Of a stretch of 64,000 bases of DNA, positions 11,675 through 20,197 are shown piece after piece (positions within the stretch are counted from its first letter, which is position 1; the number at the start of each line of letters is the position of its first letter). The translations under genes and the position numbers were made by a program. The notes under the pieces are model-generated. The model saw nothing but the letters and a program-made list of their open reading frames with translations. It searched no databases and was not told the DNA's origin. Origin of the DNA: TMP-86 sp046347195 (lineage in GTDB: Bacteria; Pseudomonadota; Gammaproteobacteria; Steroidobacterales; Steroidobacteraceae); assembly GCA_046347195.1 (NCBI GenBank), contig JAXMGQ010000007.1, positions 1-64,000 of the forward strand, read 5' to 3'.

Positions 11675-12156
11675 GCACCGAACTGTCCACCCATGTGCGC
11701 GAGGAGATCGACCACTGGTTGAAGAAGTTCCCGCCGGATCGCAAGCGCTCGGCGGTCCTCGCGGCGCTGCGCGCCGCGCAGCACGAGAACAACGGCTTCC
11801 TCACCTCCGATCTCATGGACGCGGTGGCGGCTTATCTGGGCCTGCCGCCGGTGCAGGTGTACGAGGTGGCGACCTTCTACTCCATGTTCGAGACGCACCC
11901 GGTGGGGCGGCACCACGTGTCCATCTGCACCAATATCTGCTGCATGCTGCGCGGGGCCGAGGACCTGGTCGCACACGTGGAGAAGAAACTGGGCATCAAG
12001 ACCGGCGAGAGCACACCCGACAAGCGCATCTTCCTCAAGTGCGAGGAGGAGTGCCTGGCCGCGTGCACCGGCGGTCCGATGATGATGGTGGACCACGTCT
12101 ACCATGAGCACCTGACGCCCGAGTCGGTGGACAGGATCCTGGACGAGCTGAAATGA
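11671..12156 (+). CDS. nuoE: NADH-quinone oxidoreductase subunit E
   Basis: The 24-kDa thioredoxin-fold subunit holding the N1a [2Fe-2S] cluster, whose ligands lie in SICTNICCMLRGAE and KCEEECLAACTGGP. The helical N-terminal part (FPPDRKRSAVLAALRAAQ) is typical. It has 161 residues, starts with ATGA overlap on nuoD and is followed 17 bases later by nuoF, its partner in the NADH-dehydrogenase module. Confidence 0.96.
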   Translation: MSTELSTHVREEIDHWLKKFPPDRKRSAVLAALRAAQHENNGFLTSDLMDAVAAYLGLPPVQVYEVATFYSMFETHPVGRHHVSICTNICCMLRGAEDLVAHVEKKLGIKTGESTPDKRIFLKCEEECLAACTGGPMMMVDHVYHEHLTPESVDRILDELK

Positions 12157-12173
12157 CGGCGAAGGGCACCTAG

Positions 12174-13478
12174 ATGGCGTACGAGCAGAACCTGGTGGTG
12201 TTCGAGGCGCTGAAGTACGAGCGCTCCTGGACGCTCGAGAGCTACCGCAAGATCGGTGGCTACGAGGCGTGGGAGAAGATCCTGCGCGAGAAGACCCCGC
12301 ACGAGAAGATCATCGAGGAGGTCAAGGCCTCGGGGCTTCGTGGCCGTGGCGGCGCGGCCTTCCCGACGGGCGTGAAGTGGAGCTTCATGCCGCGCAGCAA
12401 TCCCATCCAGAAGTACGTGGTGTGCAACTCGGACGAGTCCGAGCCCGGCACCTGCCACGATCGTGACATCCTGCGCTACAACCCGCACAGCGTCATCGAG
12501 GGCATGGCCATCGGCGGTTACTCGATGACGGCCACCGTGGGCTACAACTACATCCGCGGCGAGTTCCTGGGCGAGCCCGTGCCGCGGTTCGAGGAGGCGT
12601 TGGCCGAGGCCTATGCCGCCGGCCTCCTGGGCAGGAACATCCTCGGCAGTGGCGTGGACTTCGACCTGTACACCTTCGTCGGAGCCGGCGCATACATCTG
12701 CGGTGAAGAAACCGCGATGCTCGAATCCCTGGAAGGCAAGCAGGGCAAGCCGCGCTTCAAGCCGCCGTTCCCGGCCAACTTCGGCCTGTACGGCAAGCCC
12801 ACCACGATCAACAACTGCCAGAGCTTTGCCTCGGTCCCGACCATCATGCGCAAGGGCGCGGCCTGGTTCGCAGGACTCGGCCCGGCCAACTCCGGCGGCA
12901 CAGTGATCTTCTCGGTCTCGGGCCATGTCGCGACACCGGGCAATTTCGAAGTGGCGATGGGCATACCCTTCAAGGAACTGCTCGCCCTCGCCGGCGGGGT
13001 CTGGAAAGGCCGCCAGCTCAAGGCGGTGATCCCGGGCGGCTCCTCGGTGCCGGTGGTGCCCGCGGCCACGATGCTCGAGCTCAACATGGACTACGACTCG
13101 CTCAAGAAGGCGGGCTCCTCCATCGGCTCGGCCGCCGTCATCGTCATGGACGAGACCACCTGCATGGTGAAGGCGCTGGAGCGGCTGTCGCGTTTCTACA
13201 TGTCCGAGTCCTGTGGCCAATGCACACCCTGCCGGGAAGGGACGGGCTGGCTCAACCGGGTGATCAAGCGCATCCTCGCGGGCGATGGCCGCATGGAGGA
13301 CGTCAACATGCTGGTCGATGTGGCCAACAAGATCGAGGGCCACACCATCTGCGCGCTGGGCGATGCCGCGGCCTGGCCGGTGCAGAGCTTCGTGAAGCAT
13401 TTCCGGCACGAGTTCGAGTACATGGTGAAGAACCGCGGACGCTCCATCGTCAGCGCACAAGCAGCGGCGGCGGCTTGA
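12174..13478 (+). CDS. nuoF: NADH-quinone oxidoreductase subunit F
   Basis: The NADH- and FMN-binding subunit with the N3 [4Fe-4S] cluster. The nucleotide/FMN glycine-rich region GLRGRGGAAFPTGVKW, the CNSDESEPGT FMN site, GAGAYICGEETAMLESLEG and the cluster motif ESCGQCTPCREGTGW are present. It is 434 residues long. Gap to nuoG is 12 bases. Confidence 0.97.
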   Translation: MAYEQNLVVFEALKYERSWTLESYRKIGGYEAWEKILREKTPHEKIIEEVKASGLRGRGGAAFPTGVKWSFMPRSNPIQKYVVCNSDESEPGTCHDRDILRYNPHSVIEGMAIGGYSMTATVGYNYIRGEFLGEPVPRFEEALAEAYAAGLLGRNILGSGVDFDLYTFVGAGAYICGEETAMLESLEGKQGKPRFKPPFPANFGLYGKPTTINNCQSFASVPTIMRKGAAWFAGLGPANSGGTVIFSVSGHVATPGNFEVAMGIPFKELLALAGGVWKGRQLKAVIPGGSSVPVVPAATMLELNMDYDSLKKAGSSIGSAAVIVMDETTCMVKALERLSRFYMSESCGQCTPCREGTGWLNRVIKRILAGDGRMEDVNMLVDVANKIEGHTICALGDAAAWPVQSFVKHFRHEFEYMVKNRGRSIVSAQAAAAA

Positions 13479-13490
13479 GAGTCGAACGAC

Positions 13491-15665
13491 ATGAGCGATG
13501 ACGTAGTCAACATCGTGGTGGATGACGTGCCGGTGAAGGCACGCAAGGGTCAGATGATCATCCAGGCCACGGACCCGGCGGGCATGTACATCCCGCGCTT
13601 CTGCTACCACGACAAGCTCAGCGTGGCGGCGAACTGCCGCATGTGCCTGGTCGAGGTCGAGAAGGCGCCCAAGCCCCTGCCGGCCTGCGCGACACCCGTG
13701 GCCGAGGGCATGAAGGTCTACACGCGCTCGCCGCGAGCCATCGCCGCGCAGAAGGCGACGATGGAATTCCTGCTCATCAACCATCCACTGGACTGCCCGA
13801 TCTGCGACCAGGGCGGGGAGTGCGAGCTGCAGGATCTCGCCGTGGGCTTCGGCCGGGACATCTCCCGCTACGCCGAGCGCAAGCGCGTGGTCAAGGACAA
13901 GAGCCTGGGACCCTTGATCTCCACCGACATGACCCGCTGCATCCATTGCACGCGCTGCGTGCGCTTCGGGCAGGAGATCCAGGGCTATCCGCAGCTCGGC
14001 ACGGTCGGCCGCGGCGAGCACATGGAGATCACCACCTACGTCGAGCAGGCGGTGGACCACGAGCTGTCGGGCAACATCATCGACCTGTGCCCGGTGGGCG
14101 CCCTCAACAACAAGCCGTTCCGTTACCGCGGCCGCGGCTGGGAGATGAGCCAGCACGCGCTGGTCTCGCCGCACGATGCGGTGGGTGCGAACCTGTATGC
14201 CCACACCCTGCGGGGCAAGCTGATGCGCATCGTGCCCCGGCAGAACGATGCGGTGAACGAGACCTGGATCGCCGACCGCGACCGCTTCGGCTTCGAGGGC
14301 ATCTACTCGCCGGACCGCGTCCAGCAGCCCATGCTCCGCCGCAACGGCGAACTCGTGGCGGTGGACTGGGAAGTGGCGCTGGCGGCCGCGGCCGAGGGCA
14401 TCACGGCGGTGCGCGAGCAGCAGGGCGCAGCCTCGCTGGGTGTGCTTGCAAGCCCCTCCTGCACCGTCGAGGAATTCTTCCTTGCGGCGCGCATCGCGCG
14501 CGGCCTGGGCACGGACAACATCGACCACCGGCTGCGCCAATCGGATTTCAGCGGCCAGGACACGGAAGGGCCCATGCCGGGCCTCGGCCTCGCCCTGGCC
14601 GATGTCGAGCGGCTGCAGGGTCTGCTCGTCGTGGGCTCGGACCTGCGCAACGAGGTGCCACTGCTTGCGCATCGCGTGCGCAAGGCGGCCGTGAAGGGCG
14701 GGGCGAAGGTCGGGTTCATCAACCCGCAACGGTTTTCCTACCTGTTCCCGCAGGTGCAGGCCGCGGCGGGGAGCGATGTGCGCGATGTGCTGCGCGGCAC
14801 GCTGGCGGCAGCGGCGGCCCAGGCGGGTCAGCCGGCTCCGGCGCTGTCGGGCGGCGTGGCGCCAGGCGATGAGCATCGGCAGTTGGCGCAGGCCCTGGCC
14901 TCGGGCGAGCGGCGCGCCGTCTTCCTCGGGCAGCTCGCGCAGCGCCACCCGGCCTATGCCGAGTTGCGGGCCCTGGCCCAGGCGCTGGCAGGCATTTGCG
15001 GAGCGACGCTGGGCATCATCGCCGAAGGCGCGAACGCAGCGGGCGCTTATCTTGCGGGCGCGGTACCCCATCGTCGCGCCGGCGGTGTGGCCGTGGCCCA
15101 GCCCGGCCTCGATGCCCGCGGCATGCTGGCGGGCGGACTCAAGGGCGTCCTGCTGGTCGGCGCGCTGGATGCGCCGCAGGACTTTGCACAGGATGTCGCC
15201 GCGCTTCGCGAGGCGAGCTGCGTGGTCAGCCTGACCCCCTACCTCTCCGGGCCGCTGAAGGATCTCGTGCACGTGGTGCTGCCCATCGGCACCTTTGCCG
15301 AAGGCGCCGGCACCTTCGTGAACTGCGAGGGCACCTGGCAGAGCTGGAACGGTGCGGTGACGCCGGTCGGCGAATCGCGCCCCGGCTGGAAGGTCTTGCG
15401 CGTGCTGGGCAACCTGCTCGCGCTCGAGGGCTTCGACTACGCCTCCGCGGAAGAGGTGCGCGAGGACGCGCGTTCGAAGTGCAAGGGCGGGGCATCGCCG
15501 CTCACAGGCTCGACGGCGGCGCCGGGCAGGGCCAATGGCCAGGTGCCCGCGGGTGCCGGTGCTGGCTGGACGATGATCTCCATCTACCAGGGCGATGCGC
15601 TGGTGCGCCGTTCGCCGTCGCTTGCGAAGACTCCGGCTGCGCAGGCTGGCGGGGGAGGGGCCTGA
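13491..15665 (+). CDS. nuoG: NADH-quinone oxidoreductase subunit G
   Basis: The large iron-sulfur subunit of the NADH-dehydrogenase module. The N-terminal plant-ferredoxin domain has CYHDKLSVAANCRMC and a later CATP cysteine; the His-Cys3 cluster is HPLDCPICDQGGECELQ; the next cluster is CIHCTRCVRFGQE. The rest is a degenerate molybdopterin-oxidoreductase fold without a molybdenum site. It has 724 residues. An alanine/glycine-rich tail after about residue 660 is poorly conserved. Confidence 0.97.
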   Translation: MSDDVVNIVVDDVPVKARKGQMIIQATDPAGMYIPRFCYHDKLSVAANCRMCLVEVEKAPKPLPACATPVAEGMKVYTRSPRAIAAQKATMEFLLINHPLDCPICDQGGECELQDLAVGFGRDISRYAERKRVVKDKSLGPLISTDMTRCIHCTRCVRFGQEIQGYPQLGTVGRGEHMEITTYVEQAVDHELSGNIIDLCPVGALNNKPFRYRGRGWEMSQHALVSPHDAVGANLYAHTLRGKLMRIVPRQNDAVNETWIADRDRFGFEGIYSPDRVQQPMLRRNGELVAVDWEVALAAAAEGITAVREQQGAASLGVLASPSCTVEEFFLAARIARGLGTDNIDHRLRQSDFSGQDTEGPMPGLGLALADVERLQGLLVVGSDLRNEVPLLAHRVRKAAVKGGAKVGFINPQRFSYLFPQVQAAAGSDVRDVLRGTLAAAAAQAGQPAPALSGGVAPGDEHRQLAQALASGERRAVFLGQLAQRHPAYAELRALAQALAGICGATLGIIAEGANAAGAYLAGAVPHRRAGGVAVAQPGLDARGMLAGGLKGVLLVGALDAPQDFAQDVAALREASCVVSLTPYLSGPLKDLVHVVLPIGTFAEGAGTFVNCEGTWQSWNGAVTPVGESRPGWKVLRVLGNLLALEGFDYASAEEVREDARSKCKGGASPLTGSTAAPGRANGQVPAGAGAGWTMISIYQGDALVRRSPSLAKTPAAQAGGGGA

Positions 15666-15667
15666 CC

Positions 15668-16750
15668 ATGTGGCAATGGACGCCCATCCGCGACTTCCTG
15701 TCCCAGTTGCTGACGCCGTACTGGACGACGCCGCTCCTGTACGCCGTGCAGATCCTCATCGTCATGATCTGCGTCATCCTGGTGATGGCGTTCTACACGC
15801 TGGCCGAGCGCAGGGTCATCGGCTACATGCAGGTCCGGCGCGGTCCGAACCGCAACAACCTGTTCTTCATCAAGGGCGGCCTGCAGCCCTTCGCCGACGT
15901 CTTCAAGCTCATCTTCAAGGAAATCGTCATCCCGGCGGATGCCAACCATTTCCTGTTCCGCCTCGCGCCCTTCCTCTCGATGGTGCCGGCGCTCGCCCTG
16001 TGGGCCGTGATCCCCTTCGGCCCCGAGAGCGTGTTCGCCAACATCGATGCGGGCCTGCTGTACCTGCTGGCGCTGACCTCGATGGGCGTGTACGGCATCA
16101 TCCTCGCCGGTTGGGCCGCGAACTCGAAGTACGCTTTCCTCGGCGCCATGCGCTCGGCCGCGCAGATCGTCGCCTACGAGATTGCCATGGGCTTCGCGCT
16201 GGTGGGCGTGCTGATGGCCGCACGGAGCCTGAACATCGGCGATATCATCCGTGCCCAGTCCGGCGGTCCCTTGAGCTGGAACTGGTTCTGGCTCATGCCG
16301 CTGATGTTCGTGTACTTCATCGCCGGCGTGGCCGAGACCAACCGCGCGCCGTTCGATGTGGCCGAAGGCGAGTCTGAGATCGTCGCCGGATTCCATGTCG
16401 ACTACTCCGGCATGGCCTTCGCGCTGTTCTTCATCGCCGAGTACGTGAACATGATCACGATCTCGGTGCTCACCGTGGTGTTCTTCCTCGGCGGCTGGCT
16501 CTCGCCGTTCCAGGGCTATGGTCTCGTGCCCGACAGCCACTGGCTCGCGCAGCCCAGTTTCTTCTGGCTGGGGTTGAAGACCATCCTGCCGATGTTCTGC
16601 TTCCTGTGGCTGCGCGCCACCTTTCCGCGCTACCGGTACGACCAGATCATGCGGCTGGGCTGGAAGGCGCTGATTCCCGTCACGCTGGTCTGGCTGCTGG
16701 CCGAAGGCATCATGGCCTGGTGCCAGGTCGGCCCGTGGAAGAACCTCTAG
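15668..16750 (+). CDS. nuoH: NADH-quinone oxidoreductase subunit H
   Basis: The membrane subunit that forms much of the quinone chamber and the entry to the first proton channel. It has about eight hydrophobic segments and the hallmark loops AERRVIGYMQVRRGPNRN and ETNRAPFDVAEGESEIVAGF. Length is 360 residues. It starts two bases after the nuoG stop. Confidence 0.97.
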   Translation: MWQWTPIRDFLSQLLTPYWTTPLLYAVQILIVMICVILVMAFYTLAERRVIGYMQVRRGPNRNNLFFIKGGLQPFADVFKLIFKEIVIPADANHFLFRLAPFLSMVPALALWAVIPFGPESVFANIDAGLLYLLALTSMGVYGIILAGWAANSKYAFLGAMRSAAQIVAYEIAMGFALVGVLMAARSLNIGDIIRAQSGGPLSWNWFWLMPLMFVYFIAGVAETNRAPFDVAEGESEIVAGFHVDYSGMAFALFFIAEYVNMITISVLTVVFFLGGWLSPFQGYGLVPDSHWLAQPSFFWLGLKTILPMFCFLWLRATFPRYRYDQIMRLGWKALIPVTLVWLLAEGIMAWCQVGPWKNL

Positions 16751-16758
16751 GATCCGAC

Positions 16759-17247
16759 ATGCAGGGCGTCCGCAACTTCCTTCGAACCTACCTGCTGCTG
16801 GAGATGTTCAGCGGCATGTGGGTCACGCTCAAGTCCTTCTTCGCTCCGAAGATCACCATCAATTACCCGGAAGAGAAGACCCCGCAGAGCTTCCGCTACC
16901 GCGGACTGCACGCACTGCGGCGCTACCCGAACGGCGAGGAGCGCTGCATCGCCTGCAAGCTGTGCGAGGCGGTGTGCCCGGCCCTGGCCATCACCATCGA
17001 GTCGGACGTGGCCAACGATGGCACCCGGCGCACCACGCGCTACGACATCGACCTGTTCAAATGCATCTACTGCGGCTTCTGCGAGGAAGCCTGCCCGGTG
17101 GATGCCATCGTCGAGACGCGCATCCACGAGTACCACATGGAAGCGCGGGGCGAGAACATCATGAGCAAGGACAAGCTGCTGGCGGTCGGGGATCGCTACG
17201 AGGCGATGATCGCGCAGGACAAGGCGGCGGACGCGCCGTATCGGTAG
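16759..17247 (+). CDS. nuoI: NADH-quinone oxidoreductase subunit I
   Basis: The 8Fe ferredoxin-like subunit carrying clusters N6a and N6b. The two CxxCxxCxxxCP motifs are CIACKLCEAVCPALAI and CIYCGFCEEACPVDAI. An amphipathic N-terminal stretch (YLLLEMFSGMWVTLKSFFAP) precedes them. It has 162 residues. It is followed by the longest gap in the operon (56 bases). Confidence 0.97.
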   Translation: MQGVRNFLRTYLLLEMFSGMWVTLKSFFAPKITINYPEEKTPQSFRYRGLHALRRYPNGEERCIACKLCEAVCPALAITIESDVANDGTRRTTRYDIDLFKCIYCGFCEEACPVDAIVETRIHEYHMEARGENIMSKDKLLAVGDRYEAMIAQDKAADAPYR

Positions 17248-17268
17248 CAGGACTTGATAGCAGGACCA

Positions 17269-17293
17269 GGTAACGGGGCAGGGTAACGGGGCA
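17269..17293 (+). repeat. 12-base direct repeat between nuoI and nuoJ
   Basis: GGTAACGGGGCA occurs at 17269-17280 and again at 17282-17293, one base apart, just before the nuoJ ribosome binding region. It lies in the only sizeable gap inside the nuo operon. Confidence 0.8.
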
Positions 17294-17303
17294 GGGGAAG
17301 GCG

Positions 17304-17906
17304 GTGTTCGCGACCATTTTGTTCTACTTCTTCGGCGCGGTGCTGATCGGCGCCGCACTGGGCGTGGTGCTCGCACGCAACCCCGTGCATTCGGCGCTGC
17401 TGCTGGTGCTGTGCTTCTTCAACAGCGCGGTCATCTGGCTGCTGCTCGACGCCGAGTTCCTGGCCATCACCCTGGTGCTCGTGTACGTGGGCGCCGTGAT
17501 GGTGCTGTTCCTGTTCGTGGTGATGATGCTCGATGTCAACATCGAGGAAATGCGCCAGGGCCTCGCCGGCTACTGGCCGATGGCCCTCGCGGTCGCTGGA
17601 TTCGTGGTGTTCGCGATGATCAACGTCATCGTCATCCGCCACCTGGGCGGGGTGGGGCTCGCCGAGGCCGCCCAGGTGCCGCTGCCGGCCTCCAACACCC
17701 GCGCGCTCGGCACGGTGCTGTTCACCCGCTACGCTTACCCCGCGCAGCTCGCCGCCATCATCCTGCTGGTGGCGAGCGTCGCCGCCATCGTGCTCACCTT
17801 GCGCAGCCGCAAGGGCAGCAAGGCCCAGCGTGCGGCCGTGCAGGTGGCGGTTCGCAAGCAGGACCGCCTGCGCATGGTCAAGGTCGCCAGCGAGAAGCGC
17901 ACATGA
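17304..17906 (+). CDS. nuoJ: NADH-quinone oxidoreductase subunit J
   Basis: A membrane subunit with five hydrophobic segments. The third, with VYVGAVMVLFLFVVMML, is the signature helix containing the pi-bulge region. The C-terminal 40 residues are basic (RSRKGSKAQRAAVQVAVRKQ) and longer than in many homologues. The start is a GTG at 17304 after an AGGGGAAGG-like ribosome binding site. It ends in ATGA overlap with nuoK. Confidence 0.95.
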   Translation: MFATILFYFFGAVLIGAALGVVLARNPVHSALLLVLCFFNSAVIWLLLDAEFLAITLVLVYVGAVMVLFLFVVMMLDVNIEEMRQGLAGYWPMALAVAGFVVFAMINVIVIRHLGGVGLAEAAQVPLPASNTRALGTVLFTRYAYPAQLAAIILLVASVAAIVLTLRSRKGSKAQRAAVQVAVRKQDRLRMVKVASEKRT

Positions 17907-18208
17907 TCAGCCTCACCCAAGTGCTCGCCCTGTCGGGGGTCCTGTTCTCGGTCGCCGTGGCCGGGGTGTTCCTGAACCGCAAGAACGTCATCCTGCTGCT
18001 GATGTGCATCGAGCTGATGCTGCTCGCGGTGAACTTCAATTTCGTCGCCTTCTCGCGCTTTCGTGGGCATATCGACGGGCAGGTCTTCGTGTTCTTCATC
18101 CTGACCGTGGCCGCGGCGGAGGCCGCCATCGGGCTTGCGATCCTGGTGGTGCTGTTCCGCGAGCGGCGCAGCATCAACGTCGAAGACCTGGACACCCTGA
18201 AAGGCTAG
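17903..18208 (+). CDS. nuoK: NADH-quinone oxidoreductase subunit K
   Basis: A 101-residue three-helix antiporter-like subunit. The two membrane glutamates needed for proton transfer are visible in LLMCIELMLLAVNFNFVAF and in the AAAEAAIGLAILVVLFR helix. Overlaps nuoJ by four bases and precedes nuoL by three. Confidence 0.97.
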   Translation: MISLTQVLALSGVLFSVAVAGVFLNRKNVILLLMCIELMLLAVNFNFVAFSRFRGHIDGQVFVFFILTVAAAEAAIGLAILVVLFRERRSINVEDLDTLKG

Positions 18209-18211
18209 GCG

Positions 18212-20176
18212 ATGCAATCCACGTACCTCACCATCGCCCTGGCCCCGCTCATCGCCGCCCTGGTCGCCGGCCTGGCCGGCAAGTTCATCGGCCGCGCCGG
18301 CGCGCACACCATCACCATCGCAGGCGTCGGCCTGTCCTGCGCGCTGTCGCTGTACGTGCTCAAGCTGTTCATCTTCGACGGCCTGCCCACCTTCAATGGC
18401 CCCGTGTACACCTGGCTGGTCTCCGACGGGTTGACCATGCAGGTCGGGTTCCTCATCGACCACCTGTCCGCGATGATGATGGCGGTGGTCACCTTCGTGT
18501 CGCTCATGGTGCACATCTACACCATCGGCTACATGCACGATGATCCGGGCTACCAGCGGTTCTTCGCCTACATCTCGCTGTTCACCTTCTCCATGCTCAT
18601 GCTGGTGATGTCGAACAACTTCATGCAGCTGTTCTTCGGCTGGGAGGCGGTGGGCCTCGTCTCTTATCTGCTGATCGGCTTCTGGTACACGCGGCCAAGC
18701 GCCATTTTCGCAAACCTCAAGGCCTTCCTCGTCAACCGGGTGGGGGACTTCGGCTTCGTGTTGGGCATCGCCGCGGTGGTGCATTACACGGGGTCGCTCG
18801 ATTACCTCACGGTGTTCTCCAAGGCGCAGGCCATCGCCAGCGCACAGATCCACCTCTCGCCGACGGTGAGCTGGTCGGCGATCACCTTCACCTGCATCTG
18901 CCTGTTCATCGGTGCCATGGGCAAGTCGGCGCAGGTGCCGCTGCACGTCTGGCTGCCGGATTCCATGGAAGGCCCGACGCCGATCTCGGCGCTGATCCAC
19001 GCGGCCACCATGGTCACCGCCGGCATCTTCATGGTGGCGCGCATGTCACCGCTGTTCGAGCTGTCGGAAACCGCGCTCACCTTCGTGCTGGTCATCGGCG
19101 CGACCACCGCGTTCTTCATGGGCTTGCTCGGCATCGTGAACAACGACATCAAGCGGGTGGTGGCTTATTCCACGCTGTCCCAGCTCGGCTACATGACCGT
19201 CGCGCTGGGCGTGTCCGATTACGCAGGCGGCATTTTCCACCTGATGACCCATGCCTTCTTTAAGGCGCTGCTGTTCCTCGCGGCGGGCTCGGTCATCATC
19301 GCCATGCACCACGAGCAGGACATGCGCAAGATGGGCGGGTTGCGCAAGTACATGCCCATCACCTACTGGACCTGTCTGGTGGGAACCTTGGCGCTCATCG
19401 GCTTTCCCGGTACCTCGGGCTTTTTCTCCAAGGACGCGCTCATCGAGGCCGTGCACGAGTCGCACCTGCCGGGCGCGGGCTATGCCTACTTCTGCGTCCT
19501 GAGCGGCGTGTTCATCACCGCGCTGTACTCCTTCCGCATGTTCTTCATGACCTTCCACGGCAAGGAGCGCATGGACCATCACACCCAGGAACACCTGCAC
19601 GAAAGCCCCTGGGTGGTAACCCTGCCGCTGGTGTTGCTGGCCATCCCCTCCGCCATCATCGGCTGGATGACCGTGAGCAGCATGCTGTTCGGCGGTTGGT
19701 TCCACGGCGCCATCAGCGTGCTGCCGCAGCACGATGTGCTGGAGGAACTCGGACGCGAATTCCACGGGCCGGCGGACTTCACGCTTCACGCCTTCGCGGG
19801 CCCTGCCATCTGGCTCGCCGCCGCGGGCTTTGGCGTCGCCTGGCTGTTCTTCCTGAAGAAGCCCGAACTGGCCGATGCCACCGAGCGGTCGCTCAAGTGG
19901 CTGCACACGGTGCTGGTGCGCAAGTACGGCTTCGACTGGTTCAACGAACATGTGATCGCGGCCGGCAGCCGCCTGCTCGGCGGTGCGCTGTGGCGGGGAG
20001 GGGACCAGGGCCTCATCGACGGCGCGCTCGTCAACGGCAGCGCTCGCGGCGTCGGCTGGGTGGCCTCCATCATGCGCTACGCGCAATCCGGTTATCTGTA
20101 TCACTACGCCTTCGCGATGATCCTCGGCCTCGCATCGCTCCTGTTGTGGTTGCTGTGGCGCGGAGCGGGCACCTGA
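18212..20176 (+). CDS. nuoL: NADH-quinone oxidoreductase subunit L
   Basis: The distal antiporter-like proton-pumping subunit, with the long C-terminal lateral helix. Family motifs include FFGWEAVGLVSYLLIGFW (with the key glutamate), the lysine-bearing GAMGKSAQVPLHVWLPDSME and PTPISALIHAATMVTAGI. It has 654 residues, close to the usual length, with about 15-16 hydrophobic segments. Confidence 0.97.
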   Translation: MQSTYLTIALAPLIAALVAGLAGKFIGRAGAHTITIAGVGLSCALSLYVLKLFIFDGLPTFNGPVYTWLVSDGLTMQVGFLIDHLSAMMMAVVTFVSLMVHIYTIGYMHDDPGYQRFFAYISLFTFSMLMLVMSNNFMQLFFGWEAVGLVSYLLIGFWYTRPSAIFANLKAFLVNRVGDFGFVLGIAAVVHYTGSLDYLTVFSKAQAIASAQIHLSPTVSWSAITFTCICLFIGAMGKSAQVPLHVWLPDSMEGPTPISALIHAATMVTAGIFMVARMSPLFELSETALTFVLVIGATTAFFMGLLGIVNNDIKRVVAYSTLSQLGYMTVALGVSDYAGGIFHLMTHAFFKALLFLAAGSVIIAMHHEQDMRKMGGLRKYMPITYWTCLVGTLALIGFPGTSGFFSKDALIEAVHESHLPGAGYAYFCVLSGVFITALYSFRMFFMTFHGKERMDHHTQEHLHESPWVVTLPLVLLAIPSAIIGWMTVSSMLFGGWFHGAISVLPQHDVLEELGREFHGPADFTLHAFAGPAIWLAAAGFGVAWLFFLKKPELADATERSLKWLHTVLVRKYGFDWFNEHVIAAGSRLLGGALWRGGDQGLIDGALVNGSARGVGWVASIMRYAQSGYLYHYAFAMILGLASLLLWLLWRGAGT

Positions 20177-20197
20177 CGGGCACCTGAGCACACCGGA

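Noticed and set aside
12099..15272. A 1,057-codon minus-strand open frame opposite nuoF-nuoG.
   Set aside because: It lies entirely over well-supported nuo genes, has histidine/arginine/alanine-rich low-complexity composition, and is a shadow of GC-rich codon bias. The same applies to the long antisense frames opposite ftsH, soxA and the M13 peptidase.
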